Below, piece by piece: positions 1 to 8,894 of a stretch of DNA of 46,463 nt. The notes under the pieces were generated by a model, which worked only from the letters and a program-made list of their open reading frames with translations, was not told the origin of the DNA and made no database searches. Both the position numbers and the translations under genes were made by a program. Source of the stretch: Pseudomonadota bacterium (lineage in GTDB: Bacteria; Pseudomonadota; Alphaproteobacteria; Acetobacterales; Acetobacteraceae); the NCBI GenBank assembly GCA_021847995.1, contig JAJZNE010000142.1, forward strand, positions 1-46,463, written 5' to 3'. How positions within the stretch are numbered: the stretch's first letter is position 1; every line of letters begins with the position of its first letter.

Positions 1-252
1 CGCCCGGTCTGCCGGATGCTCGGGGTCAAACCCCCGCCCGGTCTCTTTCCCCCGCGCCGCCCGCCGCGCCGGACCAGGCCGCCCGCGCCGCCGAAACCGG
101 CGCCGGAGGCCACGAAAGAAAAACCGGCGGAGCCGGCCGGAAGGCCGGACGGCCCGTTTCCCGCCTTCGTGCCGCGCAAGCGAAAGCGCAGGCGGCGGCC
201 GTTCACTCTGTTCCCCCTCCCCGCCGGAACCGGGCCGCCCTGGCGCGGCTGA
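1..252 (+). other. Proline/arginine-rich open frame, possible tail of an upstream gene
   Basis: The plus-strand frame is open from the window edge to a TGA at 250-252. It encodes a low-complexity stretch rich in Pro, Arg and Lys, with a basic run near its end (PRKRKRRRR). An ATG at 16 has no good ribosome binding site, so if this is coding it is more likely the C-terminal tail of a gene that starts outside the window. GC-rich DNA readily produces such frames by chance, and no domain is recognisable. I cannot assign a function. Confidence 0.25.
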
Positions 253-334
253 GGCTGCAAGCCCCTCGGCTGCGCATCCATGAACAACGTCCGTGCTCCG
301 ACGGAAGCGCGGCGGGGCGGCCGCTCGGCTGTGG

Positions 335-364
335 TTGACTCAGGGCGGATCGCCGCCGCATAAC
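335..364 (+). promoter_or_regulatory. Candidate sigma-70 promoter for ffh
   Basis: A TTGACT -35 box (335-340) is followed after 18 bases by CATAAC (359-364), matching the consensus at 5/6 and 4/6 positions. Transcription would start near 371, giving a leader of about 60 bases before the ffh GTG. The match is by eye only. Confidence 0.5.
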
Positions 365-432
365 CTCCTTGCTGCCGCCGGTCCGCGAGGGTTCGCGCAC
401 CGGCGTTTTGACCGTTGGAGGCTCCTTCAGCC

Positions 433-1824
433 GTGTTCGACGCTCTCTCCGGCAAGCTTGCGGGCGTGTTCGACCGGCTGCGCGGCCGCGGCGCGCTGAG
501 CGAAGCCGATGTCAACGAGGCGCTGCGCGAAGTCCGGCTGGCGCTGCTGGACGCCGACGTGGCGCTGCCCGTGGTCAAGGACTTCATCAACCGCGTGCGC
601 GAACGCGCCGTCGGCGCCGAGGTGCTGGAAAGCGTCTCCCCAGGCCAGCAGGTGGTCAAGATCGTCAACGACGTGATGATCGAGGCGCTGGGCGGTGCCG
701 GGGCGGTCGGCCTCGATCTCAACGCCCCCGCCCCCATCCCGATTCTGATGGTCGGCCTGCAAGGCTCCGGCAAGACCACGACGGCGGGAAAACTCGCGCT
801 CCGTCTCGCCCGGCGGGAGCGCCGGCGGGTGCTGCTGGCGAGCCTCGATACCCAGCGCCCGGCGGCGCAGCTGCAACTGGCGCAACTGGCCGGGCAGGCC
901 GGGGTGCCCAGCCTGCCGATCATCGCCGGCCAGACGCCGATCGAGATCGCGCGGCGTGCGATGGAGACCGGGCGGCGCGAGGTATTCGACGTCGTCATCC
1001 TCGACACCGCCGGCCGCCTCTCGATCAACCAGGAACTGATGGAGGAGGTGCGGCAGATCCGCGCCGCGACCAGCCCGGCCGAGACCCTGCTGGTGGTGGA
1101 TGCGCTCACCGGGCAGGATGCCGTCAACACCGCCCGCGCCTTCAACGATGCGGTCGGCGTCACCGGCATCGTGCTGACACGCATGGATTCCGACGCCCGC
1201 GGCGGCGCCGCCCTGTCGATGCGCGCCATCACCGGCGCCCCGATCAAGCTGATCGGCGCTGGCGAGAAGATCGACGCGCTGGAGGATTTCCACCCCGAAC
1301 GTGTCGCCGGCCGCATCCTCGGCATGGGCGACGTCGTCGGACTGGTCGAGAAAGCCGCCGAGACGCTCGACGAGGAAGAGGCGGAGAAGCTTGCCCGCAA
1401 GATGGCGAAGGGCAAGTTCGACCTGGAGGACTACGCGGCGCAACTGCGTCAGATCAACAAGATGGGCAGCCTGTCCTCCATCCTCGGCATGCTGCCGGGG
1501 GCGGGGAAGATCCAGGAGCAGCTGGCGGCAGCGGGCCAGGGCGATCTCGACAAGACCATGCTGAAGCGGCAGGCGGCGATCATCGGCTCGATGACGCGCG
1601 ATGAACGCAGGCGGCCGGAAATCATCAAGGCCAGCCGCAAGAAGCGCATCGCCGCCGGCTCCGGCACCACGGTGCAGGAGATCAACCGCCTGCTCAAGCA
1701 GTTCGACACGATGAGCGACATGATGAAGCGCGCCAACCGGCTCGGCCAGAAAGGGCTGATGCGGCACGGTCTCGGCGCGCTGCTGCCGAAGGCCATGCAG
1801 GGCGGCCGCGGCCGGCCGTTCTGA
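433..1824 (+). CDS. ffh: Signal recognition particle protein Ffh
   Basis: Ffh is the GTPase subunit of the signal recognition particle. It binds 4.5S RNA and hydrophobic signal sequences and delivers ribosomes to FtsY at the membrane. The 463-residue length is normal. The N-domain is followed by the P-loop [10 protein letters not shown] (about residues 109-118), DTAGR (about 191-195) and TRMD (about 249-252), where TKxD is more usual. The C-terminal M-domain is methionine-rich and ends in a basic tail. The frame opens at a TTG (415), but I chose GTG at 433: GGAGG lies about 12 bases upstream and the protein then begins FDALSGKL, like other Ffh proteins. It is the first gene of a run with rpsP, rimM, trmD and rplS. 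Confidence 0.96.
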   Translation: MFDALSGKLAGVFDRLRGRGALSEADVNEALREVRLALLDADVALPVVKDFINRVRERAVGAEVLESVSPGQQVVKIVNDVMIEALGGAGAVGLDLNAPAPIPILMVGLQGSGKTTTAGKLALRLARRERRRVLLASLDTQRPAAQLQLAQLAGQAGVPSLPIIAGQTPIEIARRAMETGRREVFDVVILDTAGRLSINQELMEEVRQIRAATSPAETLLVVDALTGQDAVNTARAFNDAVGVTGIVLTRMDSDARGGAALSMRAITGAPIKLIGAGEKIDALEDFHPERVAGRILGMGDVVGLVEKAAETLDEEEAEKLARKMAKGKFDLEDYAAQLRQINKMGSLSSILGMLPGAGKIQEQLAAAGQGDLDKTMLKRQAAIIGSMTRDERRRPEIIKASRKKRIAAGSGTTVQEINRLLKQFDTMSDMMKRANRLGQKGLMRHGLGALLPKAMQGGRGRPF

Positions 1825-1868
1825 TCCCCCGACACGACCGAGAAAGAGAGAGAGAGAGTGAGCAAGCG

Positions 1869-2201
1869 ATGAGCCTGAAAATCCGTCTCGCGCGGGCCGG
1901 CGCCAAGAAGCGTCCCTATTACCACATCGTCGTCGCCGACAGCCGCGCGCCGCGCGACGGACGCTTCATCGAGCGCCTGGGCAGCTACAATCCGATGCTG
2001 CCGCAGGACCATGCCGAGCGCGTCCGGCTGTCCGACGAGCGCATCCGCCACTGGCTCGGCCAGGGCGCGGTTGCGACCGACCGGGTGGCCCGCTTCCTCG
2101 GCCGCGCCGGCCTGGCGCCGATGCCGGCCTGGCGCGAACAGCCGGTGCAGTCCGCGCCGAAGAAGAAGGCGCAGGAACGCGCCCGCGCCGCCGCGGGCTG
2201 A
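1869..2201 (+). CDS. rpsP: 30S ribosomal protein S16
   Basis: S16 is a small-subunit assembly protein that binds 16S rRNA. The 110-residue product starts [46 protein letters not shown], which is the diagnostic S16 N-terminal pattern, and carries a lysine/alanine-rich C-terminal tail typical of alphaproteobacteria. It follows ffh after 44 bases. The leader contains seven AG repeats (1845-1858) ending 10 bases before the ATG, which can act as an extended Shine-Dalgarno sequence. It is part of the conserved rpsP-rimM-trmD-rplS order. Confidence 0.97.
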   Translation: MSLKIRLARAGAKKRPYYHIVVADSRAPRDGRFIERLGSYNPMLPQDHAERVRLSDERIRHWLGQGAVATDRVARFLGRAGLAPMPAWREQPVQSAPKKKAQERARAAAG

Positions 2202-2222
2202 CGGCAGCACGGCTTGGCGGGC

Positions 2223-2741
2223 ATGGTGGCCGCGCGGCGTATCAGGTTGGGCGTGATCGGCCGGCCGCACGGCGTGCGGGGGCTGGTGCATGTCCAGAGC
2301 TACGCCGCGGACCCGGCAAGCCTCGTCGCCTATGGTCCGCTCGACGACGGACGCGGCCGTTGTTTCCGCCTCTGCTGGCAGGGGGAGGGAATCGCCCGGG
2401 TGAGCGAGATCGTCGAAGGCCGGCCGGTGCCGGTCGCCGACCGCGACGCCGCGGCGCGGCTGGTGAACACGCCGCTGTTCGTCCCGCGCGACCGGCTGCC
2501 GCCGCCGGCGCCGGACGAATACTACCTCGCCGATCTGGTCGGCCTCGCCGCGGTCACGGTGGACGGGCAGCCGCTCGGCCCGGTTACCGCGGTGCATGAT
2601 TACGGTGCCGGCGCCAGCCTGGAGATCGGCCCGCGGCTGATCCCCTTCACCCGCGCCGCGGTGCCCGAAGTCGATCTCGCCGGCGGACGGCTGACGGTCG
2701 CGCTGCCGGAAATCGTTGCCGGTGAGGAGCGCGCGGCATGA
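2223..2741 (+). CDS. rimM: Ribosome maturation factor RimM
   Basis: RimM binds the 30S head and S19 and helps process 16S rRNA. The 172-residue protein shows the N-terminal motif [13 protein letters not shown] and the PRC-barrel half with EYYLADLVG, then [18 protein letters not shown] and IPF. I took the ATG at 2223. A TTG at 2214 is also in frame and would add three residues; neither has a strong ribosome binding site. The stop overlaps the trmD start by 4 bases (ATGA), indicating translational coupling. Confidence 0.93.
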   Translation: MVAARRIRLGVIGRPHGVRGLVHVQSYAADPASLVAYGPLDDGRGRCFRLCWQGEGIARVSEIVEGRPVPVADRDAAARLVNTPLFVPRDRLPPPAPDEYYLADLVGLAAVTVDGQPLGPVTAVHDYGAGASLEIGPRLIPFTRAAVPEVDLAGGRLTVALPEIVAGEERAA

Positions 2742-3478
2742 CCTGGCGCGCCACCGTGCTGACGCTTTTCCCCGCCATGTTCCCCGGTCCCCTCGGCCAT
2801 TCCCTCGCCGGCCGGGCCCTGGCGCAGGGCGTGTGGTCGCTCGCGGCCGAGGATATCCGTGCCTACGCCCCCGGCCGGCACCGCAGCGTCGATGATGCAC
2901 CGTTCGGTGGCGGGGCGGGAATGGTGATGCGGCCCGACGTGGTCGATGCCGCCCTCGCCGCCTGCGCCGATGACCGGCCGGCGATCTATCTGACCCCGCG
3001 CGGCGCGCGGCTCGATCAGCCGACGGTGCGCCGGCTTGCCGCCGGGTCCGGGGTGGTGCTGCTGTGCGGGCGCTACGAGGGCGTCGATCAGCGCGTCATC
3101 GAGGCCCGGGGCCTGCTGGAACTCAGCATCGGCGACTACGTGCTGTCGGGCGGGGAGCCGGCGGCGCTGGTGCTGCTCGATGCCTGCGTGCGGCTGCTGC
3201 CCGGCGTGATGGGCGCTGCCGCCAGCGCCGAGGACGAAAGCTTCGCCGCCGGCCTGCTGGAATACCCGCACTACACTCGCCCCGCCGACTGGTGCGGCCG
3301 CCGCGTGCCGGAGGTTCTGCTGTCCGGCCATCACGCCGCGGTCGCCGCCTGGCGGGAAGCGGAGGCGGTGCGGATCACCCGTGCCCGCCGCCCCGACCTG
3401 CCGGCCGACCGCTCCGGCGATCCTGCCCCTGCTGCCCTGCCCGGCGCGACGGTTGCCGGCTCCGGCCCCGCGCCCTAG
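2738..3478 (+). CDS. trmD: tRNA (guanine-37-N1)-methyltransferase TrmD
   Basis: TrmD methylates G37 next to the anticodon of tRNAs reading CNN/CGG codons, which prevents +1 frameshifts. The 246-residue SPOUT-fold protein shows [20 protein letters not shown] at the start, the SAM-binding knot segments [15 protein letters not shown] and [15 protein letters not shown], and the C-terminal [10 protein letters not shown] motif. It overlaps rimM by 4 bases and is followed 26 bases later by rplS. The C-terminus (after about residue 220) is a Pro/Ala-rich tail. Confidence 0.96.
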   Translation: MTWRATVLTLFPAMFPGPLGHSLAGRALAQGVWSLAAEDIRAYAPGRHRSVDDAPFGGGAGMVMRPDVVDAALAACADDRPAIYLTPRGARLDQPTVRRLAAGSGVVLLCGRYEGVDQRVIEARGLLELSIGDYVLSGGEPAALVLLDACVRLLPGVMGAAASAEDESFAAGLLEYPHYTRPADWCGRRVPEVLLSGHHAAVAAWREAEAVRITRARRPDLPADRSGDPAPAALPGATVAGSGPAP

Positions 3479-3504
3479 ACATTTTTTCCGAAAGGACGAC
3501 CCGC

Positions 3505-3906
3505 ATGAACATCATCGAGACCTACGAGGCCGAACAGATCGCGCGGCTGACCGCGCTGCGCGCCGTGCCGGCCTTCCGCCCCGGCGATACGCTGCGCGTG
3601 ATGGTCAAGGTGGTGGAAGGCGAGCGCAGCCGCCAGCAGGCGTTCGAGGGGGTCTGCATCGCCCGCAGCAACAAGGGCCTGAACAGCAACTTCACCGTCC
3701 GCAAAATCAGCTACGGCGAAGGGGTGGAGCGCGTCTTTCCGCTTTATTCACCGACCATCGCCGAGATCATGGTGGTGCGGCGCGGCGATGTGCGGCGGGC
3801 GAAGCTCTATTACCTGCGCGGCCGGCGCGGCAAGTCCGCCCGTATCGCCGAGCGCGCCCGCGACACCGCCGAGACGGCCGAGACCAGCGCCGCCGCAGCC
3901 CAATAG
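3505..3906 (+). CDS. rplS: 50S ribosomal protein L19
   Basis: L19 sits at the 30S-50S interface. The 133-residue product contains [34 protein letters not shown] and [37 protein letters not shown], all characteristic of the family. The ATG at 3505 has AAAGGA 8 bases upstream (3491-3496). A longer frame begins inside trmD but is an overlap artefact. The C-terminus is an Ala/Glu/Thr-rich tail. leuC follows after 18 bases, so leucine genes may be co-transcribed with this ribosomal cluster. Confidence 0.97.
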   Translation: MNIIETYEAEQIARLTALRAVPAFRPGDTLRVMVKVVEGERSRQQAFEGVCIARSNKGLNSNFTVRKISYGEGVERVFPLYSPTIAEIMVVRRGDVRRAKLYYLRGRRGKSARIAERARDTAETAETSAAAAQ

Positions 3907-3924
3907 GCCAGGGAGAGTACCGCG

Positions 3925-5331
3925 ATGGCCGAACCGCGCACGCTGTTCGACAAGGTCTGGGACAGCCATGTGGTGGAGCGTCTGCCGGACGGCACCTGCA
4001 TCCTCTACATCGACCGCCATCTGGTCCACGAGGTGACCAGCCCGCAGGCGTTCGAGGGGCTGCGGCTGGCGGGGCGGCGGGTGCGGCGGCCGGACGCGAC
4101 GATCGCGGTCGCCGACCACAACATCCCCACCTCCGACCGCCGCGCCGGCATCGCCGAGCCGGAAAGCCGCGTCCAGGTGGAAACGCTGGAGCGCAACGTC
4201 GCCGAATTCAACGTGCCCTACATCCCGGTGCTGGATGCCCGCCAGGGCATCGTCCACATCATCGGCCCCGAACTCGGCCTCAGCCTGCCCGGCAGTACGA
4301 TCGTCTGCGGCGACAGCCATACCTCGACGCACGGCGCGCTCGGCGCGCTCGCCTTCGGCATCGGCACGTCGGAGGTCGAGCATGTCCTCGCCACCCAGAC
4401 GCTGTTGCAGCGGCCGGCGAAGAACATGCTGGTCCGCGTCGACGGAACGCTCGGTTTCGGCTGCACGGCGAAGGATATCGTGCTGGCGATCATCGGCACC
4501 ATCGGCACCGCCGGCGGCACCGGCCACGTCATCGAATACGCCGGGGTAGCGATCCGCGCGCTCGACATGGCCGGGCGGATGACCGTCTGCAACATGTCGA
4601 TCGAGGCCGGGGCGCGCGCCGGCCTGATCGCGCCGGACGAGACCACCATCGCCTACGTCGCCGGCAAGCCCTTCGCCCCGCAGGGCGAGGCGTTCGACCG
4701 GGCGGCGGCATGGTGGCGCACCCTGCCCTCCGACCCCGGGGCGCGCTACGACCGGACGGTGGTGCTCGATGCCGGGGCGATCGCGCCGATGGTGACCTGG
4801 GGCACCAGCCCGGAGACCGTGGTGCCGGTGACCGGCACGGTGCCCGACCCGGCACGCGAACCCGACGAGGCCAGACGCGCCCAGATGCAGCGCATGCTGG
4901 AATACATGGCGCTTGCCCCCGGCCAGCGCCTGCAGGACGTGACGGTGGATGCCGTGTTCATCGGCAGTTGCACCAACGGCCGCATCGAGGATCTGCGCGC
5001 CGCCGCCGCCGTCGCCCGCGGCCGCAGGGTGGCCGAGGGGGTGCGCGCGATGGTGGTGCCCGGCTCCGGTCTGGTCAAGCAGCAGGCGGAGGCCGAGGGG
5101 CTGGACCGCATCCTGATGCAGGCCGGGTTCGAGTGGCGGGAGGCCGGGTGCTCCATGTGCCTTGGCATGAACCCCGACAAGCTGGCCCCGGGGCAGCGCT
5201 GCGCCAGCACGTCTAATCGCAATTTCGAGGGCCGGCAGGGGCCGGGCGGGCGGACGCATCTGCTCTCCCCGGCGATGGCCGCCGCCGCCGCCGTGACCGG
5301 GCGGCTGGCCGATGTGCGGGAGCTCGCCTGA
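3925..5331 (+). CDS. leuC: 3-isopropylmalate dehydratase large subunit
   Basis: With LeuD it isomerises 2-isopropylmalate to 3-isopropylmalate in leucine biosynthesis, using a 4Fe-4S cluster. The 468-residue length is standard. Visible are DHNIPT near residue 64, [11 protein letters not shown] near 128-138, and the three cluster cysteines Cys349 (IGSCTNGR), Cys409 and Cys412 ([10 protein letters not shown]). The start has an AGGGAGAG ribosome binding site (3910-3917). The stop codon TGA shares one base with the leuD ATG, which supports coupled synthesis of the two subunits. Confidence 0.97.
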   Translation: MAEPRTLFDKVWDSHVVERLPDGTCILYIDRHLVHEVTSPQAFEGLRLAGRRVRRPDATIAVADHNIPTSDRRAGIAEPESRVQVETLERNVAEFNVPYIPVLDARQGIVHIIGPELGLSLPGSTIVCGDSHTSTHGALGALAFGIGTSEVEHVLATQTLLQRPAKNMLVRVDGTLGFGCTAKDIVLAIIGTIGTAGGTGHVIEYAGVAIRALDMAGRMTVCNMSIEAGARAGLIAPDETTIAYVAGKPFAPQGEAFDRAAAWWRTLPSDPGARYDRTVVLDAGAIAPMVTWGTSPETVVPVTGTVPDPAREPDEARRAQMQRMLEYMALAPGQRLQDVTVDAVFIGSCTNGRIEDLRAAAAVARGRRVAEGVRAMVVPGSGLVKQQAEAEGLDRILMQAGFEWREAGCSMCLGMNPDKLAPGQRCASTSNRNFEGRQGPGGRTHLLSPAMAAAAAVTGRLADVRELA

Positions 5332-5954
5332 TGGAAAAATTCACCACTCTGACCGCCACCGCCGCGCCGCTGCCGCTGGCGAACGTCGATACCGACAAGA
5401 TCATTCCGGCACGCTTCCTCAAGACCATCCGGCGCACCGGCCTAGGCGTGCATCTGTTCGACACCCTGCGCTATGACGCGAGCGGGGCGGAGCGGCCGGA
5501 GTTCGTGCTCAACCGGAAGGAATTCCGCAAGGCGCAGATCCTGATCGCGTTCGAGAATTTCGGCTGCGGCTCCTCGCGCGAGCATGCCCCGTGGGCGCTG
5601 CTGGATTTCGGCATCCGCTGCATCATCGCCCCCGATTTCGCCGATATCTTCCACAACAACTGCTTCAAGAACGGCATCCTCCCGGTTCGCCTGCCGCGTC
5701 CGGTGTGCGAGGCTCTGATGGCCGATGCGCAAATGGGCGGCAATGCGCGGCTGACCGTCGATCTGTCGCGCCAGGTGGTGGTGCGGCCGAACGGCGAGGA
5801 AATCCCGTTCGAGATCGACCCGTTCCGCCGCCATTTGCTGCTCGAAGGGCTGGACGATATCGGCCAGACCCTGCAGCACGCCGCCGCGATCGACGCCTAT
5901 GAGGTGCGGCTGCGGGCGGAACGGTCCTGGATGCCGGCGATCGCGGCCGGCTGA
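5331..5954 (+). CDS. leuD: 3-isopropylmalate dehydratase small subunit
   Basis: LeuD forms the swivelling domain of isopropylmalate isomerase. The 207-residue protein has [15 protein letters not shown], the [14 protein letters not shown] loop that binds substrate, and [17 protein letters not shown], all typical. It starts on the last base of the leuC stop. Its last 58 bases overlap the 3' end of the convergent acyltransferase gene on the minus strand, an unusual arrangement that separates leuCD from leuB. Confidence 0.97.
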   Translation: MEKFTTLTATAAPLPLANVDTDKIIPARFLKTIRRTGLGVHLFDTLRYDASGAERPEFVLNRKEFRKAQILIAFENFGCGSSREHAPWALLDFGIRCIIAPDFADIFHNNCFKNGILPVRLPRPVCEALMADAQMGGNARLTVDLSRQVVVRPNGEEIPFEIDPFRRHLLLEGLDDIGQTLQHAAAIDAYEVRLRAERSWMPAIAAG

Positions 5955-7054
5955 GGGGCCGGCGCCGCGGCAGCGAACTGCGGCGGGCGGCGCGCCAGGA
6001 TGGGCGCCTCGAACCAGCGGTAGGAGGCCCAGGGCAGCAGCAGGATCAGCGGCACCGACCACAACACCACGAACCATCCCCCGTGCCCGTGGCCGGCGGC
6101 GTAGGCCACCGTGATCTGCAGGATCGTCACATGCGTCAGATAGACGCCGTAGGAGATGCGGGCACCCGCCCTCACCGGCCGGCCCAGCAACCGCGGCGCC
6201 CGCCGCAGGCGGGACGCGGCGACGAGGCACAGGCCAAGCCCGAGCGACGTGACCGGCAGGAACCCCGATAGATAGAGCGTCCGCCCGATTCCGAGCAGAT
6301 ACGTGTTTGCCGCCGTCCACACCAGCGCAACCAGCACCAGCCCGCCGCCCAGGGCGAGCCAGGGATGGCGGAACAATCCCCGCTTCTCGCGGTGCAGCTT
6401 CGCCAGCGCCACGCCCCAGGCGATGGCGTCGAGACGCAGCAGGGCGATGTGGTAGACGGTGTCGAAATAGGCGGCCGGCGTGCCGGCCAGCTGCCGCGCC
6501 GCCGCCGGTGCCGCGATGAACCCGATTATGACGGGCCAGATCGGCCAGCGCGCCCCCGCCAGCGCCACCGCACCGAGCAGGGCGGCGCTGAACAGCAGAT
6601 AGAACCATTCCTCGACCGTCAGGGACCACGACACGCCGAAGAACCCGTCCGGCGGCATCGGCCAGGCAAGGTTCTGCGTCAGGCTGGCATAGAGCGCGAG
6701 CGCCTGCGGCGCCGGCGGCTGCCAGAGGGCGAAGGCGGCGAGGCAGGCGAAATAGAGCGGCAGCGTCCGCATCCAGCGCCGCAGCAGGAACACGCCGAAC
6801 GCCCGGGCGGTCGCGCCCGCGGCGGTGATGTCGAGCAGGATTCCGCCGATCAGGAAGCCGCTGAGCACGAAGAACAGCTCGACCCCAAAAAACGCCGCGG
6901 CGACCACGCCGCCTGGCAGCGTGAAGCCGAGCAGGCGGCCGTATTCACTGCCGCAATGCACGATCACCACCCCTGCGATCGCGAGAAACCGCAGCAGATC
7001 CAGCCCGAACTGCCGCTCCCGCGCGGTTGCGGCGGCGCGCGTCCCGCCGGTCAG
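5897..7054 (-). CDS. Membrane acyltransferase, acyltransferase-3 (OafA/YrhL-like) family
   Basis: Family members are multi-pass membrane enzymes that O-acylate polysaccharides, lipids or antibiotics. Recognisable are the N-terminal [24 protein letters not shown] with its conserved His, [46 protein letters not shown], and about ten hydrophobic segments, ending with [10 protein letters not shown]. The start is uncertain. No ATG, GTG or TTG lies in frame between a GTG at 7342 and the conserved N-terminal motif. I give an in-frame CTG (7054, 385 residues, about the family size) as a placeholder. A single-base indel from the ATG at 7101 or 7179 in the neighbouring frame, or the GTG at 7342 with an Arg/Pro-rich extension, are alternatives. 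Its 3' end overlaps leuD by 58 bases. Confidence 0.82.
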   Translation of the reverse strand: MTGGTRAAATARERQFGLDLLRFLAIAGVVIVHCGSEYGRLLGFTLPGGVVAAAFFGVELFFVLSGFLIGGILLDITAAGATARAFGVFLLRRWMRTLPLYFACLAAFALWQPPAPQALALYASLTQNLAWPMPPDGFFGVSWSLTVEEWFYLLFSAALLGAVALAGARWPIWPVIIGFIAAPAAARQLAGTPAAYFDTVYHIALLRLDAIAWGVALAKLHREKRGLFRHPWLALGGGLVLVALVWTAANTYLLGIGRTLYLSGFLPVTSLGLGLCLVAASRLRRAPRLLGRPVRAGARISYGVYLTHVTILQITVAYAAGHGHGGWFVVLWSVPLILLLPWASYRWFEAPILARRPPQFAAAAPAPQPAAIAGIQDRSARSRTS

Positions 7055-7392
7055 GGCGCGCGCGACCGGCCCGGCCCGGCGAGCGGCGCCGGCCGGTGCA
7101 TCAGCAGCGGTGCCCCGACGCAGCGGAACGGAAGCCAGGGCAGGGCCGCGATCGGGGCAGGTGCGACGGCGATGGCCATGGCCCGACCATAGCCGCGCGC
7201 GGCAACGCGGAACAGGACCAGTTTCATAATCGTCGGGTGGCTCAGTTGGACGCCCCGGGCGGGCGACGCCGCCGCCGGCGGCATGGACGCGCGCCAGGTC
7301 GCGCCTGGCCTTGCGGTCGGTGCGGCGCGTGGTTTGCCGCACCGCGGCGGCGGGTGTAACGGCGCGACGGTGCAGGCATGAGGGAGAAGGCG

Positions 7393-8505
7393 ATGGCGTC
7401 CAACAAGCGGCTGCTGCTGCTGCCCGGCGACGGAATCGGGCCGGAAGTGATGCGCGAGGTGCGGCGTGTGATCGAGTGGATGGACCGCCGCCGCGCCGTC
7501 GGCTTCGATATCACCGAGGATCTGGTGGGCGGTGCGGCGATCGAGGCGCGCGGCACCCCGATCACGCCGGCCACCGTGGCTGCGGCGCAACAGGCGGACG
7601 CGGTGCTGTTCGGTGCCGTCGGCGGCCCGCAATGGGACCGGCTGGGCTTCGCCATGCGGCCGGAACTGGCGATCCTGACGCTCCGGCGGGAGCTTGGCCT
7701 GTTCGCCAATCTTCGCCCCGCCGTGGTGCTGGACCCGCTGGTCGAGGCCAGCACGCTGAAGCCGGAGGTGGTGCGCGGTCTCGATCTGATGATCGTGCGG
7801 GAAAGTACCGGCGGCATCTATTTCGGCGAGCCGCGGGGGGTCGAGGATCTGCCCGACGGCGGCAGGCGCGGCATCAACACCGAAGTCTATACGACCGGGG
7901 AGATCGAGCGCGTCGCCCGCGTCGCCTTCGAGCTTGCGCGGCGGCGCCAGCGGCTTGTGTGCAGCGTCGAGAAGGCCAACGTGATGGAAAGCGGCCTGCT
8001 GTGGCGGCAGACCGTGACGGCGCTGCATGCCCGCGACTATCAGGATGTCGCACTGAGCCACATGTATGCCGATAACTGTGCCATGCAGCTGGTGCGCAAC
8101 CCGCGCCAGTTCGACGTGATCGTGACGACCAATCTGTTCGGCGATCTGCTCTCCGACCTCGCCTCGATGCTGACCGGCAGCCTGGGCATGCTGCCCTCGG
8201 CGACGCTGGGGGCGGCCGGGCCGGACGGGCGGCGGCCGGCGCTCTATGAGCCGATCCACGGCAGCGCGCCGGACATCGCCGGCAAGGGAGTGGCCAACCC
8301 GCTCGCGCAGATCCTGAGCTTCGCCATGCTTCTGCGGCATTCCTTCGGGCTGGAGGAGGATGCGGCCCTGATCGAAAGGGCGGCCGGCGCGGTGCTGGCC
8401 GACGGGCTGCGCACGCCGGACGTGATGGCACCGGGCTGCCGGGCCGCCGGCACGGCGGACATGGGCACGGCCGTGGTGGCGGCACTCGACCGGCTGGCGG
8501 CCTGA
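7393..8505 (+). CDS. leuB: 3-isopropylmalate dehydrogenase
   Basis: LeuB oxidatively decarboxylates 3-isopropylmalate with NAD+, the third leucine-specific step. The 370-residue protein contains [24 protein letters not shown], the arginines of [31 protein letters not shown], and the metal and NAD sites in [27 protein letters not shown] and [20 protein letters not shown]. An ATG at 7378 is in frame, but the one at 7393 has GGGAGAAGG just upstream and gives the usual short N-terminus. It is separated from leuCD by the acyltransferase gene and so probably has its own promoter. Confidence 0.96.
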   Translation: MASNKRLLLLPGDGIGPEVMREVRRVIEWMDRRRAVGFDITEDLVGGAAIEARGTPITPATVAAAQQADAVLFGAVGGPQWDRLGFAMRPELAILTLRRELGLFANLRPAVVLDPLVEASTLKPEVVRGLDLMIVRESTGGIYFGEPRGVEDLPDGGRRGINTEVYTTGEIERVARVAFELARRRQRLVCSVEKANVMESGLLWRQTVTALHARDYQDVALSHMYADNCAMQLVRNPRQFDVIVTTNLFGDLLSDLASMLTGSLGMLPSATLGAAGPDGRRPALYEPIHGSAPDIAGKGVANPLAQILSFAMLLRHSFGLEEDAALIERAAGAVLADGLRTPDVMAPGCRAAGTADMGTAVVAALDRLAA

Positions 8506-8521
8506 CCGCCGCTTCTTGCGC

Positions 8522-8555
8522 CGCCGGGGCGGTTCGGCTACACCGCCCGCCGGCG
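8522..8555 (+). terminator. GC-rich stem-loop between leuB and tRNA-Arg
   Basis: The arms CGCCGG/GGCGGT (8522-8533) and ACCGCC/CCGGCG (8542-8555) can pair over 12 base pairs with a 2-base bulge and an 8-base loop. No T-run follows, so intrinsic termination is doubtful. It may only be a 3'-end stabilising structure of the leuB mRNA. Confidence 0.3.
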
Positions 8556-8557
8556 CG

Positions 8558-8634
8558 GCACCCGTAGCTCAATTGGATAGAGCACCAGACTACGGATCTG
8601 GGGGTTAGGGGTTCGAATCCTCTCGGGTGCGCCA
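8558..8634 (+). tRNA. tRNA-Arg (anticodon ACG)
   Basis: A 77-base cloverleaf can be drawn. The acceptor arms are GCACCCG (8558-8564) and CGGGTGC (8624-8630). The D-arm is AGCTC...GAGC, and the anticodon stem CCAGA/TCTGG encloses the loop CTACGGA with anticodon ACG. The T-arm contains GGTTCGAAT, the discriminator is G, and CCA is encoded (8632-8634). A34 is expected to be edited to inosine by TadA, allowing reading of CGU, CGC and CGA. Confidence 0.96.
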
Positions 8635-8828
8635 GTTCTTCCGCGTGTGATGCGATCGGAACCGGATCTTCCTGTTGCGACGCAACCACAGGATGAGGGG
8701 CGGGGCCGCTGCCGACCACCCATGCCGGCCCCGGCGATTTGCGCAAAACGCTGAGATGTCGCGCAATTCTGCGCCATTGGGCGATCCCGCATGAACGATT
8801 TTTTGGCATCACGGAAGCGAAATTGGCT

Positions 8829-8857
8829 TTGACTCGGATCGCCTTTCGGGCTATGTC
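8829..8857 (+). promoter_or_regulatory. Candidate sigma-70 promoter for the secreted-type protein gene
   Basis: TTGACT (8829-8834) and TATGTC (8852-8857) are separated by 17 bases, with an AT-rich stretch upstream. Transcription would begin about 30 bases before the ATG at 8895. Confidence 0.5.
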
Positions 8858-8894
8858 GGGGCCTACAAAACTTCACTGGGTAAGGGTCGTCACG

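Noticed and set aside
415..432. TTG start for ffh at 415
   Set aside because: It would place the GGAGG ribosome binding site inside the coding region; GTG 433 has that site correctly placed and matches the family N-terminus.
427..1767. 446-codon antisense frame over ffh
   Set aside because: Shadow of ffh.
3748..5259. 503-codon antisense frame over rplS and leuC
   Set aside because: Shadow of leuC; no ribosome binding site or recognisable domain.
7209..7234. GGAAC-N17-CGTC upstream of leuB as an EcfG promoter
   Set aside because: The -10 element is CGTC rather than CGTT, it is about 160 bases from leuB, and no stress gene follows.
8671..8692. Short hairpin (GTTGC-GAC-GCAAC core) after tRNA-Arg as a terminator
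   Set aside because: Only five continuous pairs, a bulge, and no T-run.
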